From assembly GCA_965603075.1 (NCBI GenBank), contig CBFDBO010000003.1, positions 1 through 64,000 on the forward strand: 64,000 nt of DNA, written 5' to 3'. The stretch is from JABJOR01 sp965603075. GTDB taxonomy: Bacteria; Pseudomonadota; Alphaproteobacteria; Rhodospirillales; Casp-alpha2. The notes under the pieces are model-generated. The model did no database searches and was not told the DNA's origin. It worked only from the letters and a program-made list of their open reading frames with translations. Positions 1 through 7,265 of the stretch are shown piece after piece; the first letter of the stretch is position 1; every line of letters starts with the position of its first letter. The translations under genes were made by a program, and so were the position numbers.

Positions 1-47
1 GACCCGAAGCGGACATTTGTCGACCACCGTAAAATAAGTTGATCCTT

Positions 48-78
48 AAATAGAACGCCCAGCTAGGGTGTTCTATTT
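48..78 (-). terminator. Hairpin at the 3' end of the dmf operon
   Basis: Arms 48-60 and 66-78 can pair (AAATAGAAC next to a near-matching GTTCTATTT, plus a GC-rich inner part) around the loop AGCTA. The hairpin overlaps the dmfA2 stop codon. No clean T-run follows on the minus strand, so it is a weak terminator or mRNA 3'-end stabiliser. Confidence 0.4.
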
Positions 79-2311
79 AGAGCGGCTCTGGGTCCAGAAA
101 ACGCTTCAGCACATTTCCTGTAATACGGGCAACGTTGTTGTCATAACCCTCATGGGCAAGGGAAGCGCACCACGATATGGAACCCGTTGTGAACACACCA
201 CCGCCACGCGCTGTTTCATAGAACAGGAGATCAGCCCGCACGCGTTTATTCTCAGCGCCATTCATAACCGGATGGTGGTACGGCGTTTCTTCAGGGCACA
301 GGAAATACAATTGGGAGTGTCCCTCCGAGCGGGCAACGATAAGCGCGTGAGGGGGTGTGCCCAACTTTCGGTTGGCACCATCAAGTTCAACGCCTGCAGC
401 CCCCCCTAACAACGATCCGAAATCACCGATCAGTTCATCATCACCAACGCCTTCGAAAATAAAGTTGGCGCGCGGGTCGTGACTTTCTTCCGTGCGCCGA
501 TAATAAGACGCCGAGTCAAATCCGGTCGCAACCGTGCCAGAGCCTACCAACGTATTGGGCGGTGCACCCAACCGGCGCCACAATCCACCAAGTTCGCCAT
601 TGAAGCTCTGATAGTATTCGCCCGGCTCCGCGGACTGGTAGCGCATACCACCCTCTGCGCGGCGCATTTCGATAACACCGGGTAGTTGATCGTGATAGGC
701 AATACGCCAATAGAAACCGTTACCACCCAGATACATCAATCGACCGCCGCGGTGTTGATAGGCAACCATGGCATCCCACATGGGGGTGGACCAGTATTCA
801 GGATGGGCACCGGTGATCACGACCCGGTAAGGTGCCATTGCGTTAACGCCTTCCTGATGCAGGTCCTCGTCCGTAACAACATCGAAGGACTGTCCCAATG
901 TCTCCAACCAGTCAGTCACGTGGGTGTCGGCATTGAGGCTCCACAAGCCAGTCTTGGGGCGCATGTTAAAAATGGGCCTGAGACGCGAGGAGTAACACAC
1001 CCCGGTCTCATCAGAGTGTTTGTCATAAACGGAAAAACCGTACCCTTTGTTTTCTTGAAGAAATACATTCTCTGCGCTGAGCACAGGAATATGACCTTCC
1101 TTGACCTCAGCGAAGGGCATGTTGATGTCTGTGCGAGCATTGGCATAGGCCATGAAGGTCGCGGTGGAAATCAGCAACGCTACGTCAGATGTTTGCGTGC
1201 CAGCGGGTGGGCGCACGAAGAACGGAATGCGTTCTTCATCATCAGCGCCGATCAGCCGCGCACAATAAACACCGCTTCTCATGTGATCAGGGACAATCAA
1301 CTCGAAATCGGCGTTCCAGCCAGCATCGTAAAGATCATCGTCATGGAAGTGAATGGCACCGTACTGGTCTGGTGCATGGGACCACGATTGTTCACACCCG
1401 TTCCAGTTAAATCCACGCATGGCACGCGTGGGTAAGTTCACGGTTTCACCATGAAGACGATTGGCCGATAGGTCGCTGATGTGGGTGGACGGTATATCAC
1501 GCGAGAAATCCCACCAGCCCAGAATATCAGCTTCCAGCGTTACGGGCAGGGGTCCCTCCACCAGCATAGCCATCTCTGCCCGCGATAGTGCCCGGTTGAT
1601 CAGACGCGGGCTGTCGATTTTGCCATTGTAAAAGGAATGAGCGCTCGTGGTCGGATTATCAGATACCTGACATTGGGCGGCCATCATAAATGGCGCATGG
1701 TTTGCCCCCGGTCCAGCAAGCTCCACGGTGGACTGAACAGTCTTAGCGATACCAATGCCAGGGCTGTCGGCCAAGGGTTCTTGGAAAATACGCATCTCCT
1801 TGGTATCTGCATCAAAGCTGGCGCTGACAAAATACCATTCGCGACCAACCATGTCCGTACCCGTGCTGAGTGTTTCTACAGCACCCGAGCCATCGCCAAT
1901 ACACAAGGCCGCGCCGCCGTTGTCGTCAATATAAAAACTGAAACCCGACTGGGATTCTTCGCACCACTTGCCCAGTAATGTCTGACGTTCCCCCGGACTG
2001 GATTTGAGCGGTGTGGTTGGCCAGATCATGGCTTGCACAGTAAAACTGGTGATGCCATCCAACAGAGGGCTTCCCGGTACAATAACGTAAGAACCATCGT
2101 GTATGGTCTGTGCGCGACCCGGGTACTCACCATTGATCACGGTCTCGATCTCGTTCTCCTTGAAACCGGGTCCAGCGGGGCTGTCGTCGCCGCAGATCAT
2201 GCGCACGATATCGGCACGGTACGGGGTATTGTCCAAGCTGCTGACCATAAAGCGGATGGTGTCACCCGGCCGTACGCTGATTTGATCGCTATAACCGAAT
2301 AATTTTCGCAT
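77..2311 (-). CDS. dmfA2: N,N-dimethylformamidase-type large (beta) subunit
   Basis: Large subunit of a dimethylformamidase-type amidohydrolase; characterised members split N,N-dimethylformamide into dimethylamine and formate. The 744 residues match the family length. Residues about 85-250 look like a LamG/concanavalin jelly roll and the rest is the hydrolase core. The family uses an unusual mononuclear iron held by two Tyr and one Glu; by spacing, the candidates here are Y389 (FMAY), Y429 (SVYD) and E505 (HPEYW). There is no signal peptide, so it should be cytoplasmic. It starts 12 bp after the small-subunit gene, with AAGGGA before the ATG, which implies coupled expression. Family membership is strong; DMF as the natural substrate is inferred, because many homologues are untested. 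Confidence 0.88.
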   Translation of the reverse strand: MRKLFGYSDQISVRPGDTIRFMVSSLDNTPYRADIVRMICGDDSPAGPGFKENEIETVINGEYPGRAQTIHDGSYVIVPGSPLLDGITSFTVQAMIWPTTPLKSSPGERQTLLGKWCEESQSGFSFYIDDNGGAALCIGDGSGAVETLSTGTDMVGREWYFVSASFDADTKEMRIFQEPLADSPGIGIAKTVQSTVELAGPGANHAPFMMAAQCQVSDNPTTSAHSFYNGKIDSPRLINRALSRAEMAMLVEGPLPVTLEADILGWWDFSRDIPSTHISDLSANRLHGETVNLPTRAMRGFNWNGCEQSWSHAPDQYGAIHFHDDDLYDAGWNADFELIVPDHMRSGVYCARLIGADDEERIPFFVRPPAGTQTSDVALLISTATFMAYANARTDINMPFAEVKEGHIPVLSAENVFLQENKGYGFSVYDKHSDETGVCYSSRLRPIFNMRPKTGLWSLNADTHVTDWLETLGQSFDVVTDEDLHQEGVNAMAPYRVVITGAHPEYWSTPMWDAMVAYQHRGGRLMYLGGNGFYWRIAYHDQLPGVIEMRRAEGGMRYQSAEPGEYYQSFNGELGGLWRRLGAPPNTLVGSGTVATGFDSASYYRRTEESHDPRANFIFEGVGDDELIGDFGSLLGGAAGVELDGANRKLGTPPHALIVARSEGHSQLYFLCPEETPYHHPVMNGAENKRVRADLLFYETARGGGVFTTGSISWCASLAHEGYDNNVARITGNVLKRFLDPEPL

Positions 2312-2323
2312 GACCTGTTCCCT

Positions 2324-2626
2324 TTAGTCCAATGTTTCGCCCGTGGCGGCTTCCCAGCGTAGCTTGAAAATAGCCCGCTCGGCATCATCCAAGCTGGTAA
2401 ACACACGGTCGTGGTGCATGATCATGGGTGTGTCACGGGTGCCGGGTAGCTGCGCCAACGTCCATTCCTTGTGTGGTTTGGTGGTAACCACAACATATTT
2501 TCCGGTCGTGTCCATCTCGAACCGCAAGGCATTGACCAAACGTTGCAGCTCAGGGCTGTGTGGTCCATTGGGGTTTTCATTAAACGCCGCAACCAGATCG
2601 CGTCGTTTGGGGTCAATATAGGTCAT
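2324..2626 (-). CDS. dmfA1: N,N-dimethylformamidase-type small (alpha) subunit
   Basis: A 100-residue protein directly upstream of dmfA2, in the position and size range of the dimethylformamidase small subunit (known ones are about 130 residues, so this one is short). It opens MTYIDPKRRDL and has a basic, aromatic-rich middle (TTKPHKEWTLAQLPGT). In the characterised enzyme the small subunit packs on the large one and does not carry the iron. AGGAG stands 7 nt before the ATG. The call rests on gene order, size and resemblance to the DMFase alpha family. A role outside the DMFase complex is unlikely given the 12-bp spacing. Confidence 0.75.
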   Translation of the reverse strand: MTYIDPKRRDLVAAFNENPNGPHSPELQRLVNALRFEMDTTGKYVVVTTKPHKEWTLAQLPGTRDTPMIMHHDRVFTSLDDAERAIFKLRWEAATGETLD

Positions 2627-2725
2627 GGCAATCTCCTATTTTAGGCAGTTCTGTGCGTCTCTGTGAGTCTCTGTGCTGATCTATACGGTGATCATTTGGT
2701 TTCGAGCCGTCCCATCGTATTTTTA

Positions 2726-3172
2726 TTACGTACTCTTGTCTATTCTGCGTTTGATGCCAGGCGGCGTCGTCATCACGTAGAAGAATTTTCCCGGTGTGTT
2801 CCCGGTGTTTTTCACCTTGTACTTCCAACCCGTGGGATAGTAGGCGCAGTCGCCGACCGTCAGGGTGCGTGAGCGCTCAAGATTGGTAGCGTCCGTACCC
2901 CACCAAAGCGTGAACTCTCCCTCGAGAATATAATAAAATTCATCCGCTGGGCCATAATGGTGCAGAACCGTTCCATCGTCCTCTTCCTCGATCGCGAAGA
3001 CACAAGTTTCGTCACCTGGTTGCGTGTAGCAAACCCCGACGCCGCAGACATCATCAATATCGTATAACCGCTTAACAGGAACTGTTATTGGGTTGCTGTC
3101 GTCATGGCCCGGCCCGACCATGCTGACGGCATTCTCGTTGATGAATTGTGGTTCGGTGAATTTGGCGCACAT
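2726..3172 (-). CDS. Cupin-domain protein of the dmf operon
   Basis: A 148-residue single-domain cupin. The first cupin motif is visible as LHHYGPADEFYYILEGEF with two His and a Glu. The second (GDCAYYPTGWKYKVKN) has Lys where the usual metal-binding His sits, so metal binding is uncertain. AAGGAAA precedes the ATG. It lies about 100 bp upstream of dmfA1 on the same strand and is probably co-transcribed. It could be a small-molecule binding or isomerising accessory of the amide pathway; no specific reaction can be assigned. Confidence 0.75.
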   Translation of the reverse strand: MCAKFTEPQFINENAVSMVGPGHDDSNPITVPVKRLYDIDDVCGVGVCYTQPGDETCVFAIEEEDDGTVLHHYGPADEFYYILEGEFTLWWGTDATNLERSRTLTVGDCAYYPTGWKYKVKNTGNTPGKFFYVMTTPPGIKRRIDKST

Positions 3173-3327
3173 GTCGATTTCCTTTTGATGTTGGAATCAT
3201 GTTTTCCAATAACCATAGCAGGTTCTTGGAGCCTTAGGGTAGCAGTACAATAACTCTTTTACCTAGGCAGATTAAACAGTTGAATGAACAAAGCCAATGT
3301 CTGATTTTGGCTATTATGGAAAGTGTT

Positions 3328-4425
3328 TTAACGGCTTTTGAAATTTTCTGATGCACTGATTTTGTTCATTCTTTTTAGTGCGTCTTTTGTTAATTTTAAA
3401 GTTAAATCATGGGCGCTCGAAGAATGACATAACGCCACCGATTGCCCAGAAAAATGAGCACTAAAATCACGCTGTCCTTGTTCCTCGGCTTTTGCTCGCA
3501 AGGGTGATATGGCGCTAAACCCGGTTGGGAATACAGGAGCATCTTCGGCAAATGGTCCAAGCTCAAGGATGGCTCTATTCACAACGCATCGCGTCGGACG
3601 TCCAGAAAACACATTTGTCAAACTTGTCGTAAGGTCTTTTCCAGCCAATAAAGTCTGCCGGTATGTGTCGCTGATCGTCGCTTCATTTGTAAACAGATAA
3701 GCTGTGCCAATTTGCACGCCACTCGCCCCCAACGCAAATGCCGCTGCAATTCCCCGCCCATCAGCAATTCCTCCTGCTGCAACGACAGGTACATCTACTG
3801 CATCCGATATTTGTGGGACGAGGGATAAGGTGCCCATCTGAGTAGAAACATCTTCGGTTAAAAACATCCCACGATGACCACCAGCCTCATAGCCTTGGGC
3901 AATTACCACATCGCACCCATGATCGACCAACCATCGAGCTTCATCAGGAGTCGTGGCGGAGCTCATAATTTTAACGCCTGCAGCTTTAATGCGATGGATC
4001 AATTTCTGATCCGGTAATCCAAAATGAAAACTCACGACTGCGGGAGGGAACTCTTCGACAATTTCACACAGATCATGGTCAAAATGGTGGATGTAACCTG
4101 TCGATAGTCGATCAGGGGGAGTAATATTGAGTTCTTTGTAATAGCGCGACAATCGCGTGAGCCATTTCCTATTCAATTGTTGATCTGGTTGGGCAGGTGT
4201 ATGTGCAAAGAAGTTTAAATTGATAGGCTTTGACGTTTGCTCGGATATCGACATCAAGGCGGTTTTTAGTTTTGGTGCATCAAATATCGCGCAAGGAAGC
4301 GAGCCTAGACCGCCCGCTTCGCTAACGGCAACGGCCATATCTAAACCATTTGATCCTGCCATTGGCGCTTGAATCAGGGGGAGGTCAATTCCAAAATTTT
4401 TTAATAAGCGATCATCGGGCCACAT
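3328..4425 (-). CDS. Nitronate monooxygenase family flavoprotein
   Basis: FMN-dependent TIM-barrel enzyme of the nitronate monooxygenase (2-nitropropane dioxygenase) family. Family motifs include LIQAPMAGSNG near the N terminus, QGYEAGGHRG with the active-site-region His, and PVVAAGGIADGRGIAAAFALG, the phosphate-binding segment. The reading frame opens further upstream at 4497, but the ATG at 4425 (MWPDDR) has AAAGGA at proper spacing and begins at the usual family N terminus, giving 365 residues. It oxidises alkyl nitronates in known members; here it may belong to a nitrogen-compound catabolic set with the neighbouring CMD-like and dmf genes. Enoyl reductase FabK is the alternative family, but the AGGHRG context favours NMO. 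Confidence 0.82.
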   Translation of the reverse strand: MWPDDRLLKNFGIDLPLIQAPMAGSNGLDMAVAVSEAGGLGSLPCAIFDAPKLKTALMSISEQTSKPINLNFFAHTPAQPDQQLNRKWLTRLSRYYKELNITPPDRLSTGYIHHFDHDLCEIVEEFPPAVVSFHFGLPDQKLIHRIKAAGVKIMSSATTPDEARWLVDHGCDVVIAQGYEAGGHRGMFLTEDVSTQMGTLSLVPQISDAVDVPVVAAGGIADGRGIAAAFALGASGVQIGTAYLFTNEATISDTYRQTLLAGKDLTTSLTNVFSGRPTRCVVNRAILELGPFAEDAPVFPTGFSAISPLRAKAEEQGQRDFSAHFSGQSVALCHSSSAHDLTLKLTKDALKRMNKISASENFKSR

Positions 4426-4532
4426 GTTGGTTTCCTTTGTTATCGAGGTCAGGAGTGAGCGACGGTGAGCGACTGTGTTTAATCGAAAGTCGCCCACTCC
4501 TGGGTGTTTAAATATACGAAGTAAAATTAGGT

Positions 4533-5123
4533 TTAAGCTGCTTTCTGGCTAAATTCCTGTGAGCTAGTTGCACTCTCAGAGTCCCAAGCGAATTCAGTGA
4601 ATTCTTTATCGAGCGGAAATTTGAAGACGTTATCAGTTATATTGCTAAACATCTTCACGCAAACGCCAAGAATTACTTCCATAGCCTGCGCTGCGCTATA
4701 ACCAGCCGAAATAAATTGTTCGAATTCTGCTTCATCAAGCTTGCCCCGTTTGATCGTAATCAAGCGTGTGAATTTATGAAGGGCGGATAATTTTGGGTCG
4801 TCCAGAAGGTTGCGTGTGCGCACAGCCTGGATGATTTCAGGGGCGACATCTTGTTTCTTGGCAAAGGAGGTATGACCAGCGACGCAATATGCACCGCCAT
4901 TTTCAACGCTCGCTGCAATCTGCACGATTTCACGTTCTGTTGTTGATAAGGATGTGCTACCAAAACTTTGATTGAGGGCAACGAAGCCGGCTAAGACAGA
5001 TGGCGTTCCCCCCATTACGGCGAAAACGTTTGGTAGAAAACCAATTTTCTCGGTAAGTGTCTGTAATGTTTCAGAGGTTTCTGTTGGAGCGTTCTCTGGT
5101 GTGTAAATAGCGTAGTGTTTCAT
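4533..5123 (-). CDS. Carboxymuconolactone decarboxylase/AhpD-like protein
   Basis: A 196-residue all-helical CMD-family protein. The hallmark segment is REIVQIAASVENGGAYCVAGH: it keeps one Cys and the distal His but lacks the CxxC of true AhpD, so it is more like the peroxidase-related or CMD-like subgroup. It is the first gene of the minus-strand set and divergent from the HxlR gene at 5291, with a palindromic operator between them. It was probably recruited to a reactive-species or lactone step beside the nitronate monooxygenase; the reaction is unknown. Confidence 0.75.
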   Translation of the reverse strand: MKHYAIYTPENAPTETSETLQTLTEKIGFLPNVFAVMGGTPSVLAGFVALNQSFGSTSLSTTEREIVQIAASVENGGAYCVAGHTSFAKKQDVAPEIIQAVRTRNLLDDPKLSALHKFTRLITIKRGKLDEAEFEQFISAGYSAAQAMEVILGVCVKMFSNITDNVFKFPLDKEFTEFAWDSESATSSQEFSQKAA

Positions 5124-5218
5124 TGGAGTTTCCTATCTTCGGTTTGTTGGTTGAGTCCGACATCACATATGTCGATGAACGCGAATATAGAGTTGTCTTA
5201 CAGCCTTTAAAATTACAG

Positions 5219-5265
5219 AAAGTGTAGTAATCAACTATTGATTATGGTGTAATCTATTACACTTT
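5219..5265. promoter_or_regulatory. Palindromic operator between the CMD-like and HxlR genes
   Basis: Outer 8-bp arms AAAGTGTA (5219-5226) and TACACTTT (5258-5265) form a perfect inverted repeat. Nested inside is a second palindrome, TGTAAT-CT-ATTACA (5248-5261). It sits in the only intergenic space shared by the two divergent transcripts, which is where HxlR-family dimers usually bind. Binding by the adjacent regulator is inferred. Confidence 0.55.
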
Positions 5266-5290
5266 ATGTAGTTAAGGGGTGCCAGAACCT

Positions 5291-5998
5291 ATGGAATACA
5301 GTCAATTCTGTCCGATCGCAAAAGCCTCAGAAATATTGGGCGAGAAATGGACAATCCTTATTATTCGGGAACTTTTAATGGGCAGCACTCGGTTTAGTGC
5401 CTTGCAGCGGGGCTTGGGGTTCGTTTCTCCTACCTTATTGACCAAACGTCTTGTCATGCTGGATGAACGCGGTCTGATTTATCGCAAGAGAATTCCAGGG
5501 CTACGCGGTTTTGAATATCATCCAACAGAAGCTTGCAAGGAGCTCGCCCCAATTCTTATGAATATTGGAAACTGGGGTATGCGATGGGCTAGGAATAATC
5601 TTTCAGAGACAGATTATGATGTTCAACTGTTAATGCTCTATCTGGAACGTAGCATTGTACCGGATCAACTTCCCGGCACGGAAACGGTCCTGCAGTTTCA
5701 TTTTTCAGATATCGCGGAAGCGCCTAATTGGTGGATTGTCATCGTTAAGGGCCAGATTGATGTCTGCACAAGTGATCCAGGTAAAGATATTGATGTATAT
5801 TTTAATACAACAGTTAAAACGATGACGGATGTCTGGATGGCGCAGTTGACTTACAAAGAGGCGATTAGAGATTCCCAGTTTATTGTAACGGGGCCACGGG
5901 CGTTAACCAATAACATTACCAGTTGGCTTCAAAACTGCGCCTTCACTGACTTGCCTGTGGCGAGAGAAATTTTGGACTCACCCAATCCCTTTTTATAA
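5291..5998 (+). CDS. HxlR-family regulator with C-terminal SCP2-like domain
   Basis: Winged-helix regulator of the HxlR family: CPIAKASEILGEKWTILIIR is the N-terminal signature and residues about 5-100 form the HTH. The C-terminal ~110 residues resemble an SCP2-like sterol/lipid-binding fold (DVYFNTTVKTMTDVW), which would serve as ligand sensor. A GTG at 5279 is in frame, but it abuts the purine-rich stretch; the ATG at 5291 has GGGG 11 nt upstream and is preferred. Its position makes it the likely local regulator of the minus-strand CMD/NMO/dmf genes. Confidence 0.82.
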   Translation: MEYSQFCPIAKASEILGEKWTILIIRELLMGSTRFSALQRGLGFVSPTLLTKRLVMLDERGLIYRKRIPGLRGFEYHPTEACKELAPILMNIGNWGMRWARNNLSETDYDVQLLMLYLERSIVPDQLPGTETVLQFHFSDIAEAPNWWIVIVKGQIDVCTSDPGKDIDVYFNTTVKTMTDVWMAQLTYKEAIRDSQFIVTGPRALTNNITSWLQNCAFTDLPVAREILDSPNPFL

Positions 5999-6142
5999 TT
6001 CGGGCACGATTTTCCCCATCTCTTGTCGCGTTAAAGTGGATATAAATTAAAACTTGAAATACAGGAGGCGCCGTCAAATATATAGGCTAGATTAAACCCG
6101 TGATGCCTCGTGGATTATTTAAATATTTGGAGAGGATCAAGA

Positions 6143-7255
6143 ATGTCAAGATTGACCCTTTTATTAGCCAGCGGTTTCATCCTGATGATGGCTGCTGCAC
6201 CGGTAAATAGTGAGAACTTCTCATCGCAAGTATGGACCTATGATGAATTCAAAGGCATGGACCCAACCCGTAAGGCCAGAATTCAACGGTTTGAGGGGAT
6301 TGTCGGCAAGGAAATACCACCGACTTTCAAATCGTCGACCAATAAGAAAATCCTGATATCGGTGATTTACCCCGGCAAACAAGCTTCTGACTATTGGCAC
6401 CGTAGTGTGAAATCTTTAGAGGGACGGCTCAATCAGGCGGCGGTGAATTATCAGATCTCCTCTCTTTTTACAGAGCCAAGCACGGAGGTCCGTCAGCAGG
6501 AGAAGTTTATTCGTCAGGAGTTGCGTAAAAACCCCGACTATATGATTTTTACGCTGGATGCCTTGCGGCACAAATCCATTATCGAGCGCATCGTTGCCCA
6601 AAATGAAACGAAACTTATTTTACAAAACATCACTACCCCTGTTAAGGAGTGGCGTGAATTACCACCCTTCCTGTACGTGGGGTTCGATCATGAAGTAGGA
6701 AGCAAGTTGTTGGCTGACGAATATATAAGTCAAACTGGAGGAAAAGGGAATTATGCTGTATTCTTTGGACCCCGGGGTTATGTCAACCAAATGCGGGGCG
6801 ACACGTTTATCAGCTATCTAACCAAAAACAGCGATTTGAAAATGGCGGCATCTTATTATGTGGGATTTAACCGTGAAAGATCGAAAAAAGCAGCACTCGC
6901 GCTGTTGGCAAAACGCCAAGACATCAAGTTCATCTACGCCTGCTCTACGGATATCGCCCTTGGTATTATCGATGCCCTTAAGGACATCGGAATGATGGGC
7001 AAGGTGATGGTCAACGGATGGGGCGGCGGCAGTTCAGAGCTGGCCGCGATACAGGAAGGAGAGTTGGACTTTACCGTCATGAGAATGAATGATGATAATG
7101 GCGTTGCAATGGCTGATGCCATTATTCTCGATCAGAACGGTGAGGGCGCAGACGTACCGGCTGTCTATTCAGGGGAAATCAATCTTGTCGGCGGCGACAT
7201 TGCTCAAGACGAGATTAACATATTAAAAAAGCGAGCTTTCCGATATTCAAATTAA
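6143..7255 (+). CDS. luxP: LuxP-type autoinducer-2 periplasmic binding protein
   Basis: Periplasmic sugar-binding-fold protein strongly resembling Vibrio LuxP from end to end, including KLILQNITTP, FLYVGFDH, FIYACSTD, MVNGWGGGS and the C-terminal KKRAFRYS. The residues remembered as contacting furanosyl-borate AI-2 in V. harveyi LuxP (Q77, S79, W82, N159, R215, T266, D267, W289, R310) are all present, as Q80, S82, W85, N162, R218, T269, D270, W293 and R314. A Sec signal peptide covers about residues 1-24. The ATG at 6143 follows GGAGAGG; the upstream in-frame ATG at 6110 lacks this. The LuxQ-type kinase begins 10 bp downstream, so the pair should be one operon. Confidence 0.9.
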   Translation: MSRLTLLLASGFILMMAAAPVNSENFSSQVWTYDEFKGMDPTRKARIQRFEGIVGKEIPPTFKSSTNKKILISVIYPGKQASDYWHRSVKSLEGRLNQAAVNYQISSLFTEPSTEVRQQEKFIRQELRKNPDYMIFTLDALRHKSIIERIVAQNETKLILQNITTPVKEWRELPPFLYVGFDHEVGSKLLADEYISQTGGKGNYAVFFGPRGYVNQMRGDTFISYLTKNSDLKMAASYYVGFNRERSKKAALALLAKRQDIKFIYACSTDIALGIIDALKDIGMMGKVMVNGWGGGSSELAAIQEGELDFTVMRMNDDNGVAMADAIILDQNGEGADVPAVYSGEINLVGGDIAQDEINILKKRAFRYSN

Positions 7256-7265
7256 CGGCTCTAAA

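Noticed and set aside
686..1435. Long open frame (249 codons) on the plus strand
   Set aside because: It lies wholly antisense to the well-supported dmfA2 and has no recognisable domain or ribosome-binding site.
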